A stretch of 64,000 bases of DNA, from positions 62,001 to 126,000 of the forward strand of contig FMTU01000002.1 in assembly GCA_900100475.1 (NCBI GenBank), in the 5' to 3' direction. Source of the stretch: Sphingobium faniae (GTDB lineage: Bacteria; Pseudomonadota; Alphaproteobacteria; Sphingomonadales; Sphingomonadaceae). This document shows, one piece after another, positions 54,361-63,730 of the stretch (positions within the stretch are counted from its first letter, which is position 1; each line of letters starts with the position of its first letter). The translations under genes were made by a program, and so were the position numbers. The notes below the pieces were generated by a model. It saw only the letters and a program-made list of their open reading frames with translations, ran no database searches and was not told where the DNA came from.

Positions 54361-55329
54361 TCAGGCCGGAAGCGGGCGGGCGCCTTGCGTCCATGCTCCC
54401 GACCAAAGGCGCAGATATATCAGCCGCCGCGCGGACAGGAGGCTGAGGGCCGCGATGGCGCATCCCGCCAGCACGTCGCTGAAATAATGGCCGCCGTCGA
54501 TCGGCGTGGCCGCGAGGGTAAGGGCCGCGAAGCCGACACCGGCCCACCGCGCCGGCGCTTGCGGCGCCTTGAGGAATCCCCAGCCAAAGACGATGGCCAG
54601 CGCGGCGTGATAGCTGGGGAAGGTGATAATGCCTTCCAGCTTGTCGATGGAAAGGACGCGCAACTCGCCGGAACGAAGCGCCAGAAGATCACGCATGTGA
54701 ACAAGAGAGGCAGCCGGACGCAGATTCGGATAATCCGCCGGATGCAGGCCGAAATGAGCGTAAGCGGCGACGGCGGGCATGACTCCCGACAGGAGAATGA
54801 CGGTAAGTCCCGCTATCATGGCTCCTAAAATGGCCGTGCGCAACGCTGCCAGCCTGTCGCCAAGGCCAAGCACGATGATGAGCATCGCCATCTGGGGAAT
54901 GATGGTCATATAGGCCAGTTTCAACAGCCCGGCGAAGAGCGCGTGCCGGTTGAGCCAGTCCAGATAGGCGATCCAGTCCAGCCCCAGGGCATGATCCCAG
55001 CCAGCGATCCGCGCATCCCAAAACGCTCCGCCCTGCGCGGCGACCATGTAGGACAATATCGCGCCGGCTGCGCTGAAAAGCGTCATTTGCTGAAGGCCGA
55101 CGCACATCGCGACGATTTTTCTGTCGGATCGGCGGCGGCGATAGAAGGCGGCTGCAAGCGCAAGCGACAAGATGAACATCGCGGGCATCAAGATGCCGTC
55201 CGGCGCGATGTGAAACGGGTCCGCCCATTGGAATCCACCCAGAATGGCAAGGGTGATGAGCAGCACCATCCAGCTTGCATCATCATGCCCGGACAGAGGA
55301 TTCGGCTTGCTGGTGGTTGCGTTAACCAT
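54361..55329 (-). CDS. PAP2-family membrane phosphatase, AUR1-like motif
   Basis: A 322-aa polytopic protein (about seven helices from residue 25 on). The catalytic motifs are ITFPSYHAAL and GGHYFSDVLAG, which fit PAP2 with an inositolphosphorylceramide-synthase-like (PSxHxA) pattern rather than the classical SGH. Possible substrates are lipid phosphates or lipid head groups. It is inserted antisense between fabG and acpP. The start ATG at 55329 is chosen as the first residue before the first helix; an upstream frame reaches 55566 but overlaps acpP. Confidence 0.78.
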   Translation of the reverse strand: MVNATTSKPNPLSGHDDASWMVLLITLAILGGFQWADPFHIAPDGILMPAMFILSLALAAAFYRRRRSDRKIVAMCVGLQQMTLFSAAGAILSYMVAAQGGAFWDARIAGWDHALGLDWIAYLDWLNRHALFAGLLKLAYMTIIPQMAMLIIVLGLGDRLAALRTAILGAMIAGLTVILLSGVMPAVAAYAHFGLHPADYPNLRPAASLVHMRDLLALRSGELRVLSIDKLEGIITFPSYHAALAIVFGWGFLKAPQAPARWAGVGFAALTLAATPIDGGHYFSDVLAGCAIAALSLLSARRLIYLRLWSGAWTQGARPLPA

Positions 55330-55521
55330 CTGGAGCTTATGGCAGCGGAAGGCTAACAATATGTAAAGAAGTGGCTTTTCTTCCCGATGGATGGATGAAA
55401 TCATATCCGTAGAAGTAGGGGCTTGGCTCTCTTGCCTCTTGCCTCTATCGGAGCTTGGCTTTAGGGCATCCCTTAACGGATATTCATACCCACTAACGAT
55501 ACCCAGTAAAAAGGACCACTC

Positions 55522-55755
55522 ATGAGTGAGACCGCGGATCGCGTAAAGAAAATCGTCGTCGAGCATCTGGGCGTCGAAGCCGAGAAGGTGACCGAGGACG
55601 CAAGCTTCATCGACGATCTGGGCGCAGACAGCCTGGACATCGTCGAACTGGTCATGGCCTTCGAGGAAGAATTCGGCGTCGAAATCCCCGACGATGCGGC
55701 GGAAAAGATCGCCACCGTCAAAGACGCCATCGATTATATCGACAGCAAGCAGTAA
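55522..55755 (+). CDS. acpP: acyl carrier protein
   Basis: A 77-aa acidic carrier protein. The 4'-phosphopantetheine serine is S37 in [16 protein letters not shown] is 8 nt before the start. It is typical for type II fatty acid synthase; its leader carries the promoter in the gap with the divergent PAP2 gene. fabF follows after about 190 nt. Confidence 0.97.
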   Translation: MSETADRVKKIVVEHLGVEAEKVTEDASFIDDLGADSLDIVELVMAFEEEFGVEIPDDAAEKIATVKDAIDYIDSKQ

Positions 55756-55806
55756 GAGCGGTTCGCGGCTGGCCCATCCGGCCGGCTGCTTCGCTTGAAG
55801 GAAAAC

Positions 55807-55848
55807 GGCTCCTCCTGTCCGGTCGCTCCGGGTCTTGGGGAGCCTTTT
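55807..55848 (+). terminator. hairpin with T-run between acpP and fabF
   Basis: GGCTCC and GGAGCC arms flank a GC-rich loop with internal pairing (TCCGG..CCGGG) and are followed by TTTT. It lies about 50 nt after acpP, so attenuation or termination between acpP and fabF is plausible. Confidence 0.55.
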
Positions 55849-55946
55849 CGTATCTGGCTCGCCGATCGCCTTGCCTCAGCTTTCGACAATCGGGTCGCAA
55901 GCGGTTAAGGGACGGCATGAAGCCATAGGGAATTTCGGAGCAATAT

Positions 55947-57206
55947 ATGCGTCGTGTCGTCGTAACCGGTCTTGGCATGGTAACCCCCTTGGGCGGGGAT
56001 GTCGAAACCAGCTGGAAGAATATTCTCGCGTCGAAATCGGGCGCGGCCACGATCACACGCTTCGACGCCACCGACTATAAATGCCGCATCGCCTGTGAGG
56101 TGAAGCCCGCCGGTCACGAATATGGCTTCGACGCGAATCTGGAGGTCGACCACAAGATCCAGCGTCAGGTCGACCTCTTCATCGTCTTCGGCATCGCCGC
56201 GGCGAGCGAGGCGCTGAAGGATGCGGGCCTCACCGACATGACCGAAGAAGAGCGGCTGCGCGCGGGTTGCTCCATCGGTTCGGGCATTGGCGGCCTGCCG
56301 GGCATCGAAAGCGAATCGCTGGTGCTGGCGAACAAGGGGCCGAGCCGCGTGTCGCCGCATTTCGTCCATGGCCGCCTCATCAACCTGATCTCCGGCCAGG
56401 TGTCGATCAAATATGGCCTGATGGGTCCGAATCATGCGGTCGTCACCGCCTGCTCGACCGGCGCTCATTCCATTGGCGACGCCGCGCGCATGATCGCGAT
56501 GGATGACGCCGACGTGATGTTGGCGGGCGGAGCGGAAAGCGCGATCTGCCCCATCGGTATCGCGGGCTTCGCGCAGGCGCGGGCGCTCAGCACCAATTTC
56601 AACGACACGCCGGAAAAGGCTTCGCGGCCCTATGACGTCAACCGCGACGGCTTCGTCATGGGCGAAGGCGGCGGCGTGGTCGTGCTGGAAGAATATGAGC
56701 GCGCGAAAAAACGCGGCGCTAAGATTTACGCCGAAGTCGTGGGCTACGGCCTGTCGGGCGACGCATATCATGTCACGGCTCCCCATCCGGAAGGATCGGG
56801 CGGCTATCGTTCGATGGAGATGGCGCTCAGGAAATCGGGCCTCAGCCTTGCGGACATCGACTATGTGAACGCGCACGGCACATCGACCCCGCTGGGCGAC
56901 GAGTTGGAACTGGGCGCGGTCAAGCGGCTGTTCGGCGAACATATCGGCGCCATGTCGATGAGTTCGACCAAGTCCGCCATCGGCCACCTTCTGGGCGGCG
57001 CGGGCGCGGTGGAGAGCATCTTCTGCATTCTCGCCCTGCGCGACCAGATCGTGCCCCCGACGCTGAACCTGGACGAGCCGAGCGAAAGCTGCGCGGGCGT
57101 GGACCTGGTCCCGCACGTCGCCAAGGAGCGCAAGGTGCGCGCGGTGCTGAACAACAGCTTCGGCTTTGGCGGCACCAACGCGTCGCTCATCATGAAGGCT
57201 ATCTGA
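55947..57206 (+). CDS. fabF: 3-oxoacyl-[ACP] synthase II
   Basis: Condensing enzyme elongating acyl-ACP with malonyl-ACP. It is 419 aa. The catalytic cysteine is C169 in VTACSTGAHS, and the two histidines are in NAHGTSTPLGD and IGHLLGGAG. The C-terminal NNSFGFGGTNASL is diagnostic. SD-like GGAG precedes the ATG (TTCGGAGCAATAT). mltG follows after 10 nt. Confidence 0.95.
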   Translation: MRRVVVTGLGMVTPLGGDVETSWKNILASKSGAATITRFDATDYKCRIACEVKPAGHEYGFDANLEVDHKIQRQVDLFIVFGIAAASEALKDAGLTDMTEEERLRAGCSIGSGIGGLPGIESESLVLANKGPSRVSPHFVHGRLINLISGQVSIKYGLMGPNHAVVTACSTGAHSIGDAARMIAMDDADVMLAGGAESAICPIGIAGFAQARALSTNFNDTPEKASRPYDVNRDGFVMGEGGGVVVLEEYERAKKRGAKIYAEVVGYGLSGDAYHVTAPHPEGSGGYRSMEMALRKSGLSLADIDYVNAHGTSTPLGDELELGAVKRLFGEHIGAMSMSSTKSAIGHLLGGAGAVESIFCILALRDQIVPPTLNLDEPSESCAGVDLVPHVAKERKVRAVLNNSFGFGGTNASLIMKAI

Positions 57207-57216
57207 GGACGGAATC

Positions 57217-58188
57217 ATGCGCCGGCTCGGCTGTGGCATATTGCTGATCGGCCTTGCCGTCGCGGCTTTCATCGCGTTCCGCTTCGTCCATGGGTGGACG
57301 GAAGCGGGACCGGCGGCGCAGAATATCACGCTGGCCGTGCCCGAAGGAGCGACCCTTACCGACGCGGCGGTCCTGCTGAAAAAGGCAGGAGCGGTGCGCT
57401 CCGCCGATGCGTTCCTGACCCGTGCCAAGGTGTTCGGGCGCGGAACGCCGATCAAGGCGGGGGAATTCGTCATCCCCAAGGGCGCGAGCAATGCGCAGAT
57501 ATTGACGATCCTTCAGGGCGGCAAAACGGTCACCCGCCTCGTCGCCATTCCCGAAGGCATGCCCTCGATCCTCGTCTATGAGCGGCTGATGGCCAATGAG
57601 GAACTGACCGGCGAGATCAAGGTGCCCGAAGAAGGCAGCGTCCTTCCCGATAGCTATGCCTATGACAAGGGCGAGAGCCGCGAGGCGGTGCTGAAGCGGA
57701 TGCAGGGCGCGATGGACCGCCTGCTCGCGAAGCTATGGGCCGAGCGCGCGCCGAACCTCGTCGTCAAGACTCCGCAGGAAGCGATCACCCTCGCCAGCAT
57801 CGTGGAAAAGGAAACGGCAATCCCGGAGGAAAGGCCGGTGGTCGCGGGCGTCTATGCCAACCGGATACGCGCGAAGATGATGCTTCAGGCCGATCCGACC
57901 ATCATCTATCCGATCACCAGGGGAAAGCCGCTGGGCCGCCGCATCAGGAAATCCGAAATCGCGGCGGTCAACGATTATAATACCTATGCGATGGTGGGAT
58001 TGCCCAAGGGACCGATCGCCAATCCGGGGCGGCTGTCCCTGTTGGCGGTGCTGCACCCGGCGGAAACCAAGGCGCTCTATTTCGTGGCGGACGGGAAGGG
58101 CGGGCACATCTTTGCCGACACCTATCAGGAACATAATGAAAATGTCCGCAAATGGTTCGAAATCCGCCGGGCGCGCGGCGAGCTTTGA
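57217..58188 (+). CDS. mltG: endolytic murein transglycosylase
   Basis: Cleaves nascent glycan strands at the inner membrane, setting peptidoglycan chain length. It is 323 aa with one N-terminal helix (about 5-22), a LysM-like domain and the YceG catalytic domain. The active glutamate is about E197 in ASIVEKETAIPEER, followed by YANRIRAKMMLQADPTIIYP. The C-terminal PIANPGRLSLLAVLHPA motif is characteristic. It is co-transcribed with fabF (10-nt gap), a common linkage in bacteria. Confidence 0.93.
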   Translation: MRRLGCGILLIGLAVAAFIAFRFVHGWTEAGPAAQNITLAVPEGATLTDAAVLLKKAGAVRSADAFLTRAKVFGRGTPIKAGEFVIPKGASNAQILTILQGGKTVTRLVAIPEGMPSILVYERLMANEELTGEIKVPEEGSVLPDSYAYDKGESREAVLKRMQGAMDRLLAKLWAERAPNLVVKTPQEAITLASIVEKETAIPEERPVVAGVYANRIRAKMMLQADPTIIYPITRGKPLGRRIRKSEIAAVNDYNTYAMVGLPKGPIANPGRLSLLAVLHPAETKALYFVADGKGGHIFADTYQEHNENVRKWFEIRRARGEL

Positions 58189-58223
58189 TCCATAGCGCGC
58201 GGCCTTTCTGGCGGCGCTGATCC

Positions 58224-58739
58224 ATGACCAGCCACCCTTCCGCGCCGATCATCGTCACCGCGGTCATGGGCAGCGGGGATTTCGCATGGCTCGACCGCCA
58301 GAGACGGGCTTATTATCCCGCCGACCGCAATATCCTGCCCGCGCATCTGACCCTGTTTCGTCATCTGCCTCCGTCCGCGTTCGACGAAGTGGCGGCACGG
58401 ATCAAGACCCGATGCGCTTCGCCGCCGCCCAGAGCATCGCTGGCGGGCATCCTCCTGCTGGAGCGCGGCGTCGCCTATCGCGTCGAAAGTCCTGCGCTCA
58501 TGGATATATGGTCTGAGCTGGCCGATGCCTTTTTCGACCTTCTTCTGCCGCAAGACCTCGCCCGGCCGCGCCTGCATGTCACCATACAGAACAAGGTGAC
58601 GGCCAAGGAGGCGAGGGCGCTCGCCGGGCAACTCAAAGCCGTGTTCCGTCTCCGTCCGCTTGCCATTATGGGACTGGCGGCCTGGCGCTACCGCAATGGC
58701 CCATGGGAACTCGCCGCCAAGGCCCGCTTTCGCGGTTAG
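58224..58739 (+). CDS. 2H phosphoesterase (2'-5' RNA ligase / cyclic phosphodiesterase family)
   Basis: A 171-aa two-histidine phosphoesterase with HxT motifs AHLTLF (near residue 45) and LHVTIQ (near 115), the pattern of the 2'-5' RNA ligase/CPDase family. The spacing suits a single bilobal domain. The substrate in vivo is uncertain (2',3'-cyclic or 2',5' linked RNA, or a small cyclic phosphate). Its stop codon lies inside the 5' arm of a perfect 18-bp hairpin, which may terminate the fab-mltG unit. Confidence 0.8.
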   Translation: MTSHPSAPIIVTAVMGSGDFAWLDRQRRAYYPADRNILPAHLTLFRHLPPSAFDEVAARIKTRCASPPPRASLAGILLLERGVAYRVESPALMDIWSELADAFFDLLLPQDLARPRLHVTIQNKVTAKEARALAGQLKAVFRLRPLAIMGLAAWRYRNGPWELAAKARFRG

Positions 58740-58774
58740 AGCGGCGATCTGATTGGATCAGATCGCCGCTCTAA
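58736..58774. repeat. REP-like hairpin 1 (perfect 18-bp stem)
   Basis: TTAGAGCGGCGATCTGAT, loop TGG, ATCAGATCGCCGCTCTAA: all 18 bp pair. The stop codon of the 2H phosphoesterase gene is inside the left arm. Similar TAGAG and TGATTGGA words occur in the other hairpins below. Confidence 0.8.
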
Positions 58775-58821
58775 ATTCCCTTGTTTGCCGCGATTTATCA
58801 ACCAGCGATCGCTTGAAAATC

Positions 58822-58864
58822 TTTAGAGTCGTTCCGGTTCTGATTGAACCGGAACGACTCTAAA
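58822..58864. repeat. REP-like hairpin 2 (perfect 19-bp stem)
   Basis: TTTAGAGTCGTTCCGGTTC, loop TGATT, GAACCGGAACGACTCTAAA: all 19 bp pair. It has the same TTTAGAG...CTCTAAA frame as hairpin 1 with a different inner stem. Confidence 0.8.
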
Positions 58865-58880
58865 TTATCTTTTGATTACC

Positions 58881-58924
58881 GTGATTTCCGAGCCGCCAGA
58901 TGATTCCATCTGGCTCGAAATCAC
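58881..58924. repeat. REP-like hairpin 3 (bulged stem)
   Basis: GTGATTTCCGAGCCGCCAG.. pairs with ..CTGGCTCGAAATCAC, with one-base and two-base bulges. The unit ends TCACTCTAA at the ferredoxin reductase stop, so it too carries the CTCTAA border on one side. Confidence 0.7.
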
Positions 58925-58925
58925 T

Positions 58926-60152
58926 CTAAGCCAGCCCCACTTCCTTGAGCGGCACGGACGGATCGGCCAGTTGCGCCTGATCCAGCGCCGCGCCGGACAG
59001 CACATGGGCGCGCCCCTGCACATAGTCCTTCACCGCATTGACGCAGTCTAGCGCGATCAGCTTCCCGCCCTTCAAATATAGCACGGAAAAGCTGCGCGCC
59101 GCCGGATCGCCCCGCAATAGCGTCTGGTCATGGCCGGTCGACAGCCCGACCGTCTGCAATTTCAGGTCATATTGATTGGACCAGAACCACGGCACCGCGT
59201 CATAGGGGTCTTCCTTGCCCATGATGTGCGCCACCGCCGTCTTCGCCTGATCATTGGCGTTCTGCACGGATTCGAGGCGAATTTGCGCGCCCCGGGCAAA
59301 GCGGTTGGCATGCGCCGCGCAATCGCCTACGGCATAGATATCCGGCAGGCTGGTGCGGCAATATTCGTCCACATCGACACCATTGCCGCCAGCGGCGCCC
59401 GCCGCGATCAGGGGGCCGGTTTCCGGCACGATGCCGATGCCGACGATAACCATGTCTGTCTCGATCCGCTCGCCGTCCTGCATCAGCACCGCGGTCGCCT
59501 TGCCGTCCCTGACCTCGATGCAGTCCATCTTCGTTCCGGTCCGCAGGTCAACGCCATGGGCGCGATGCTCGGCCTCGTAAAAGCGCGAAAGATCTTCCCC
59601 CGCCACGCGGGCGAGTACCCGGTCGAGCGCCTCCAGCAGCACCACCTTCTTGCCGAACTTGGTGAGGACAGCGGCGGCCTCCAGCCCGATATAGCCGCCG
59701 CCGATCACGGTCACATGGTCGATCTGGTCCAGCTTCGCCATCATGGCGTCGACATCGTCGCGGCGGCGGACCGCATGGACGTTGGACGCATCCGCACCGT
59801 TGCAGGTCAACATGCGCGGACTGCCGCCCGTCGCCCAGATCAGCGAACCATAGCCGATTTCCTCATCCCCCGCCGTCACGAATTTGGCGGTCGGATCGAC
59901 ATGTTTCACGCGCTTGCCCAGCAGCATGTCGACCTTCCGTTCCCCCCAGAAGGCGGCGGGCCTGATGAGGATGCGATCGAAGTTCTTGTCGCCCGCGAAA
60001 TATTCCTTGGACAGCGGGGGACGTTCATAGGGCGGGTCTTTTTCATCGCCGATCATTGCGACCGATCCTTCGAACCCAAGCTGGCGCAGGGAAATCGCTG
60101 CTTGCGCCCCGGCATGGCCGGCCCCCACGATCAGAACGTCATAATAGCTCAT
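58926..60152 (-). CDS. ferredoxin/rubredoxin-type NAD(P)H reductase (FAD-dependent oxidoreductase)
   Basis: A 408-aa flavoprotein. FAD-binding is [14 protein letters not shown] at the N-terminus, the NAD-binding Rossmann motif is [19 protein letters not shown] in the middle, and the second FAD contact is [14 protein letters not shown]. It ends with a C-terminal reductase domain ([13 protein letters not shown]). The closest known relatives are ferredoxin reductases of sphingomonad dioxygenase and P450 systems (RedA2-like). No oxygenase or ferredoxin gene is adjacent, so its partner is unknown. Confidence 0.88.
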   Translation of the reverse strand: MSYYDVLIVGAGHAGAQAAISLRQLGFEGSVAMIGDEKDPPYERPPLSKEYFAGDKNFDRILIRPAAFWGERKVDMLLGKRVKHVDPTAKFVTAGDEEIGYGSLIWATGGSPRMLTCNGADASNVHAVRRRDDVDAMMAKLDQIDHVTVIGGGYIGLEAAAVLTKFGKKVVLLEALDRVLARVAGEDLSRFYEAEHRAHGVDLRTGTKMDCIEVRDGKATAVLMQDGERIETDMVIVGIGIVPETGPLIAAGAAGGNGVDVDEYCRTSLPDIYAVGDCAAHANRFARGAQIRLESVQNANDQAKTAVAHIMGKEDPYDAVPWFWSNQYDLKLQTVGLSTGHDQTLLRGDPAARSFSVLYLKGGKLIALDCVNAVKDYVQGRAHVLSGAALDQAQLADPSVPLKEVGLA

Positions 60153-60173
60153 CCGCGCTTATCCTCTGCCACT

Positions 60174-60198
60174 ATAGAGCGCGTGATTGGACGGCTTT
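60174..60198 (+). repeat. AGAGCG..TGATTGGACGG repeat copy 2
   Basis: ATAGAGCGC followed by GTGATTGGACGGCTTT, identical to 37492-37515 apart from one extra C. It lies in the leader of the ferredoxin reductase gene, 22 nt before its start codon on the opposite strand. Confidence 0.55.
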
Positions 60199-60292
60199 GC
60201 CTCTGCTTTCAAGAGTACATGCGCAGATTTTCACGGGCGCGCCCATTCGTCCGGCACCGGAGTTGCAAGGACCAGATGAGCGCGCCAGCCAT

Positions 60293-61591
60293 TTAACCGC
60301 CTGCCCGGCCAAGCGCCTGGGTCAGATCGTCCAATATGTCGTCTATATGTTCCAGCCCGACCGAAAGCCGCACATAGCCTTCGGAAACGCCCGCCGCGAA
60401 CTGTTCTTCGGCGGTAAGCTGGGAATGTGTGGTGGAAGCCGGGTGGATCGCAAGACTGCGCGCGTCGCCGATATTGGCGACATGATAGAACAACTCCAGC
60501 GCGTCGATGAAGCGCCGTCCCGCCTCCCGCCCGCCAGCCAGTTCGAAGCCAAGAAGGCCGCCCTGACCGCCCACCAGATATTTGGCGGCGCGTTCGGCCT
60601 GCACGCCGGTCTGGCATGAGGGGTGAATGACCTTCGTCACATCGGGGCGGCCCCGCAGGAAGGCCACGACCTTGGCGGTGTTCTCGCTATGGCGATCCAT
60701 GCGGAGCGGCAGGGTTTCCAGGCCCTGCAAAAGCTGGAAGGCATTGAAAGGGGACATGGAGGCGCCAAGATCGCGCAACAGCACCGCGCGAACCCGGAAC
60801 GCATAGGCAATGGGACCTATCGACTTGGCCGCCTCTGTCCAGACCAGGCCGTGATAGCTTGGATCGGGCTGATTCAGGATGGGTTGGCGGGCGGCATGGG
60901 CGCTCCAGTCGAAATTGCCGCCATCAATGATCATGCCTCCAAGCGACGTGCCGTGCCCACCGATGAATTTCGTGGTCGAATAGACGACGATCGCCGCGCC
61001 ATGATCGAGCGGCCGCGCGATCAGCGGCGCGGCGGTATTGTCGACGATCAGCGGAATACCGAGTGGCCGCCCGAGCGCCGCGATCTCCCCGATGGGACAG
61101 ACGACGAGCTTGGGGTTGGGGAGCGTCTCCACATACCAGGCGCGGGTGCGCTCGTCGCTGGCGCGAACAAAGGCTTCGGGATCGGATGGATCGACGAACC
61201 GGGTTTCGATCCCCATGTCCTTGAGCGTGTTGGCGAACAGATTCCAGGTGCCGCCATACAGGTCCGTCGAACTGACGATATTGTCGCCCGCGCGCGCGAG
61301 GTTCTGAATGGAATAGGCCGAGGCGGCCTGACCCGAAGCTGTCGCTACGGCCGCGACCCCGCCTTCGAGGGCGGCGAGACGCTCTTCCAGGATGCCGGTC
61401 GTGGGATTGCCGAGCCGCGTGTAGAGGCCGCCAAATTCCTGCAAGGCGAACAAGCGCGCGGCGTGATCGGTGTTTTGAAACTGATAGGAAGTGGTTTGAT
61501 AGATAGGCGGCGCGACGGCGCCGGTCGCAGGATCGGCGCGCCATCCGGCATGGATAGCCAGCGTTTCCGGATGCAGTTTCTTTTGAGTCAC
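60293..61591 (-). CDS. metY: O-acetylhomoserine sulfhydrylase
   Basis: PLP enzyme that makes homocysteine from O-acetylhomoserine and sulfide, consuming the product of the cys operon. It is 432 aa from a GTG. The Cys/Met-metabolism family motifs are YTRLGNPTTGILEERLAALEGG, VDNTAAPLIARPLDHGA, and the PLP lysine in VYSTTKFIGGHGTSLGG. The length (about 430) fits MetY rather than the shorter MetZ. GAAGGGA is 7 nt before the GTG. No riboswitch or MetJ-like site is evident upstream. Confidence 0.9.
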   Translation of the reverse strand: MTQKKLHPETLAIHAGWRADPATGAVAPPIYQTTSYQFQNTDHAARLFALQEFGGLYTRLGNPTTGILEERLAALEGGVAAVATASGQAASAYSIQNLARAGDNIVSSTDLYGGTWNLFANTLKDMGIETRFVDPSDPEAFVRASDERTRAWYVETLPNPKLVVCPIGEIAALGRPLGIPLIVDNTAAPLIARPLDHGAAIVVYSTTKFIGGHGTSLGGMIIDGGNFDWSAHAARQPILNQPDPSYHGLVWTEAAKSIGPIAYAFRVRAVLLRDLGASMSPFNAFQLLQGLETLPLRMDRHSENTAKVVAFLRGRPDVTKVIHPSCQTGVQAERAAKYLVGGQGGLLGFELAGGREAGRRFIDALELFYHVANIGDARSLAIHPASTTHSQLTAEEQFAAGVSEGYVRLSVGLEHIDDILDDLTQALGRAGG

Positions 61592-61907
61592 GATGATCCC
61601 TTCGTCTGTCTTTCGATCAAAGCGAAGCTCGTTGATTTGCCTGCGTTTGACAAGGGGCGGTCCGGGCGCATTCAGCCTTTCGCGGTGCGGCGGGCGTGGG
61701 GTGCTGCCGTGCTGGTAGAAGGCAATGTCGAGCGTATTCTGTTGCCGCAGATGATCGGAGCCGGTGGTGGCTTGATCGGCGAATAGTTCTGTCGCTGAAC
61801 CGGCGTGCAGATTTCACATGGTTTCGGCCCCGAGCGGCCTCGACCTCTCCTGCCATGGTGAGTAAGCTACGTTTCGACAGGGCGGAGTGCCTTGCCGGTC
61901 AGCGCGG
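61592..61907. other. 316-nt gap between metY and broken RND gene
   Basis: It should contain the metY promoter. A plus-strand frame at about 61610-61786 gives a protein-like tail (FAVRRAWGAAVLVEGNVERI..) without a start codon; I cannot identify it. A TTTCGACAGGGCGG word near 61871 weakly resembles the CTTCGACA repeat. No other feature is visible. Confidence 0.35.
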
Positions 61908-63730
61908 TTACCCGATGGGCTGGACCTGGGAGTGGACAAGGAGCAGGGCGGCCCAGCGCAGACGCAGCCGGTCGAGAGCCAGATAGATGACCGGCGTGGT
62001 ATAAAGCGTTAGCAACTGGCTGAAGAACAAGCCGCCGACGATACAGATGCCCAGCGGCTGGCGCATGCGTTGTTGATCCCGGTATCGCCGCCAGCCTGTC
62101 CCACCACATCGGCAATGGCGGGGTCGGCCAGCAGATAGCGTCGGTAGGTTTCGATCTTGGGCTGCATCAATTGATAGGACATGCCGTCATCGCCGCGCGC
62201 GAATGCGGTGAGCTGGCCCGTGTCCTGCTTTGGCAGGAACCCTTCGGGAATGGCGATATAAAGCCCGACGTTGAGCGCGATTACGCCAGCCAATATGGTC
62301 AGCGTGATGACCGGGTGGCGCAGCACCATGGCCAGTGATCGATCATAGAAAGCAGCAACCTTCGGATAGACCCTGCCCGACCGCGCGGGGCCGTCAGCCG
62401 GTTTCAGCAGCCGCGCGCACAGCGCGGGCGTCAGCGTGAGCGAAACGATCAACGAGATGATCATCGCCGCCGCCAGCGTAAGGGAGAATTCGCGGAACAG
62501 CAGGGTGATGACCCCGCCCATGAACAGGATGGCGACGAACACGACCAGTCCCGCCGCGACGATCAGGGCGGTGAGCGACAGGTTGTTGAGCGAGAAACCC
62601 AGCGCCCACACCGCGGCGAAGCTGGTGACGAGCGCCACCGGGATGGCGAGGCTGGGGATGATCGCGGCCCGCCAACGCCGCGGGAACAGGCCGACGACAA
62701 GGATGATGAGGCCAGCCGAAAGGCCCAGCGCCAGTTGCGCCTCATTCAGGGTCGCGCGGATGCCGGGCGAACGGTCGAGCACCACTTCCAGCCGGGCATC
62801 GGCGGGCTGCAGGCTGCGTAATGCCGGAAGCCCGGCGCGGATGGCATCGGTGGTGGCGACGATGTTCGCGCCCGGCTGCCGCCTGACGGTGAGCAGCACA
62901 GCGGCCCGATCATTGTGGAACCCCATGGAATAGCGGTTCTGCACGGATTCGCTGACCGTCGCGACATCGGACAGGCGCACCAGTCCGGTGGGCCGACGCG
63001 CGACGATGAGCGCCCCATAATCCTCCGCGCGGCGCAATTGGGCGTTGCTGCCCACCTGCCAATGCCTGTCATCTTGCTCGGTAGCACCAAGCGGTGTCAG
63101 GGCATTTGCCTGTGCGATGGCGTCGCGCACTTCATCCAGCGCGATGCCATGCCCGGCCAGCGCATGGGGATTCATCTGCACGCGCACGGCGGGAAGCGAC
63201 GCGCCGCCGATCGAGACTTCGCCGACGCCTGGCACCTGTGCGAGCTTCTGTGCGAGGATCGCCGACGCCTCCTCATAAAGGCGGCCGGGCGCCAGGCTCT
63301 CGGAGGAGAGGGCCATGATCGGCGCCTGGCTGGGGTTCAGCTTGCGATAGCTGGGTTCGGACGGCATGCCCGAAGGCAATTGGCCGCGCGCGGCGTTGAT
63401 CGCGGCCTGCACGTCGCGCGCCGCATCGTTGATGTCCCGTCCGAGATCGAAGATCAGTTCGATCTCGACCGTGCCCTGTCCGCTGGTCGATTCCATCTGA
63501 CGGACACCGGCAATGCTGCCCAGCGCCCGTTGCAACGGCACGGCGACCGCCGCCGCCATGGTGCGCGGATTGGCGCCGGGCAGGCTGGCCTCGACGGAAA
63601 TCGCCGGAAAATCCACCTCGGGCAGTGGCGCGGTGGGCAGCATTCGCCACGCCAGCATGCCCGCCAGCATCATCGCGATGGCCAGCAGTGCGCTCGCCAC
63701 CGGGCGCGCGAGAAAAAAGCGTGCGATCAT
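61908..63730 (-). pseudogene. RND efflux pump inner-membrane protein, internally deleted and frameshifted
   Basis: The N-terminal 555 residues are a normal AcrB/MdtC-type start: a first helix (FFLARPVASALLAIAMMLAG), porter subdomains, three to five helices of the first membrane repeat (VVGLFPRRWRAAIIPSLAIP; GLVVFVAILFMGGV), the second-half helix TLTILAGVIALNVGLY, and a piece of docking domain ending GGDTGINNA. There, at about 62066, the frame changes. The next phase encodes [19 protein letters not shown], which is the very end of an RND protein, and stops at 61908. About 400-420 residues are missing. A read-through frame ends at 62009 after 18 aberrant residues. The start overlaps the upstream RND gene (ATGA). 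Confidence 0.88.

Noticed and set aside
61592..61700. SAM riboswitch upstream of metY
   Set aside because: Read on the minus strand, I found no SAM-I or SAM-II core; only a short stem around GCTTCG..CGAAG near the start is present.
61610..61786. Plus-strand protein-like tail in the gap next to metY
   Set aside because: About 55 residues (FAVRRAWGAAVLVEGNVERILL) look like the end of a protein, but the frame has no usable start, merges into the metY antisense shadow and matches nothing I know. It may be a relic; not enough to call.
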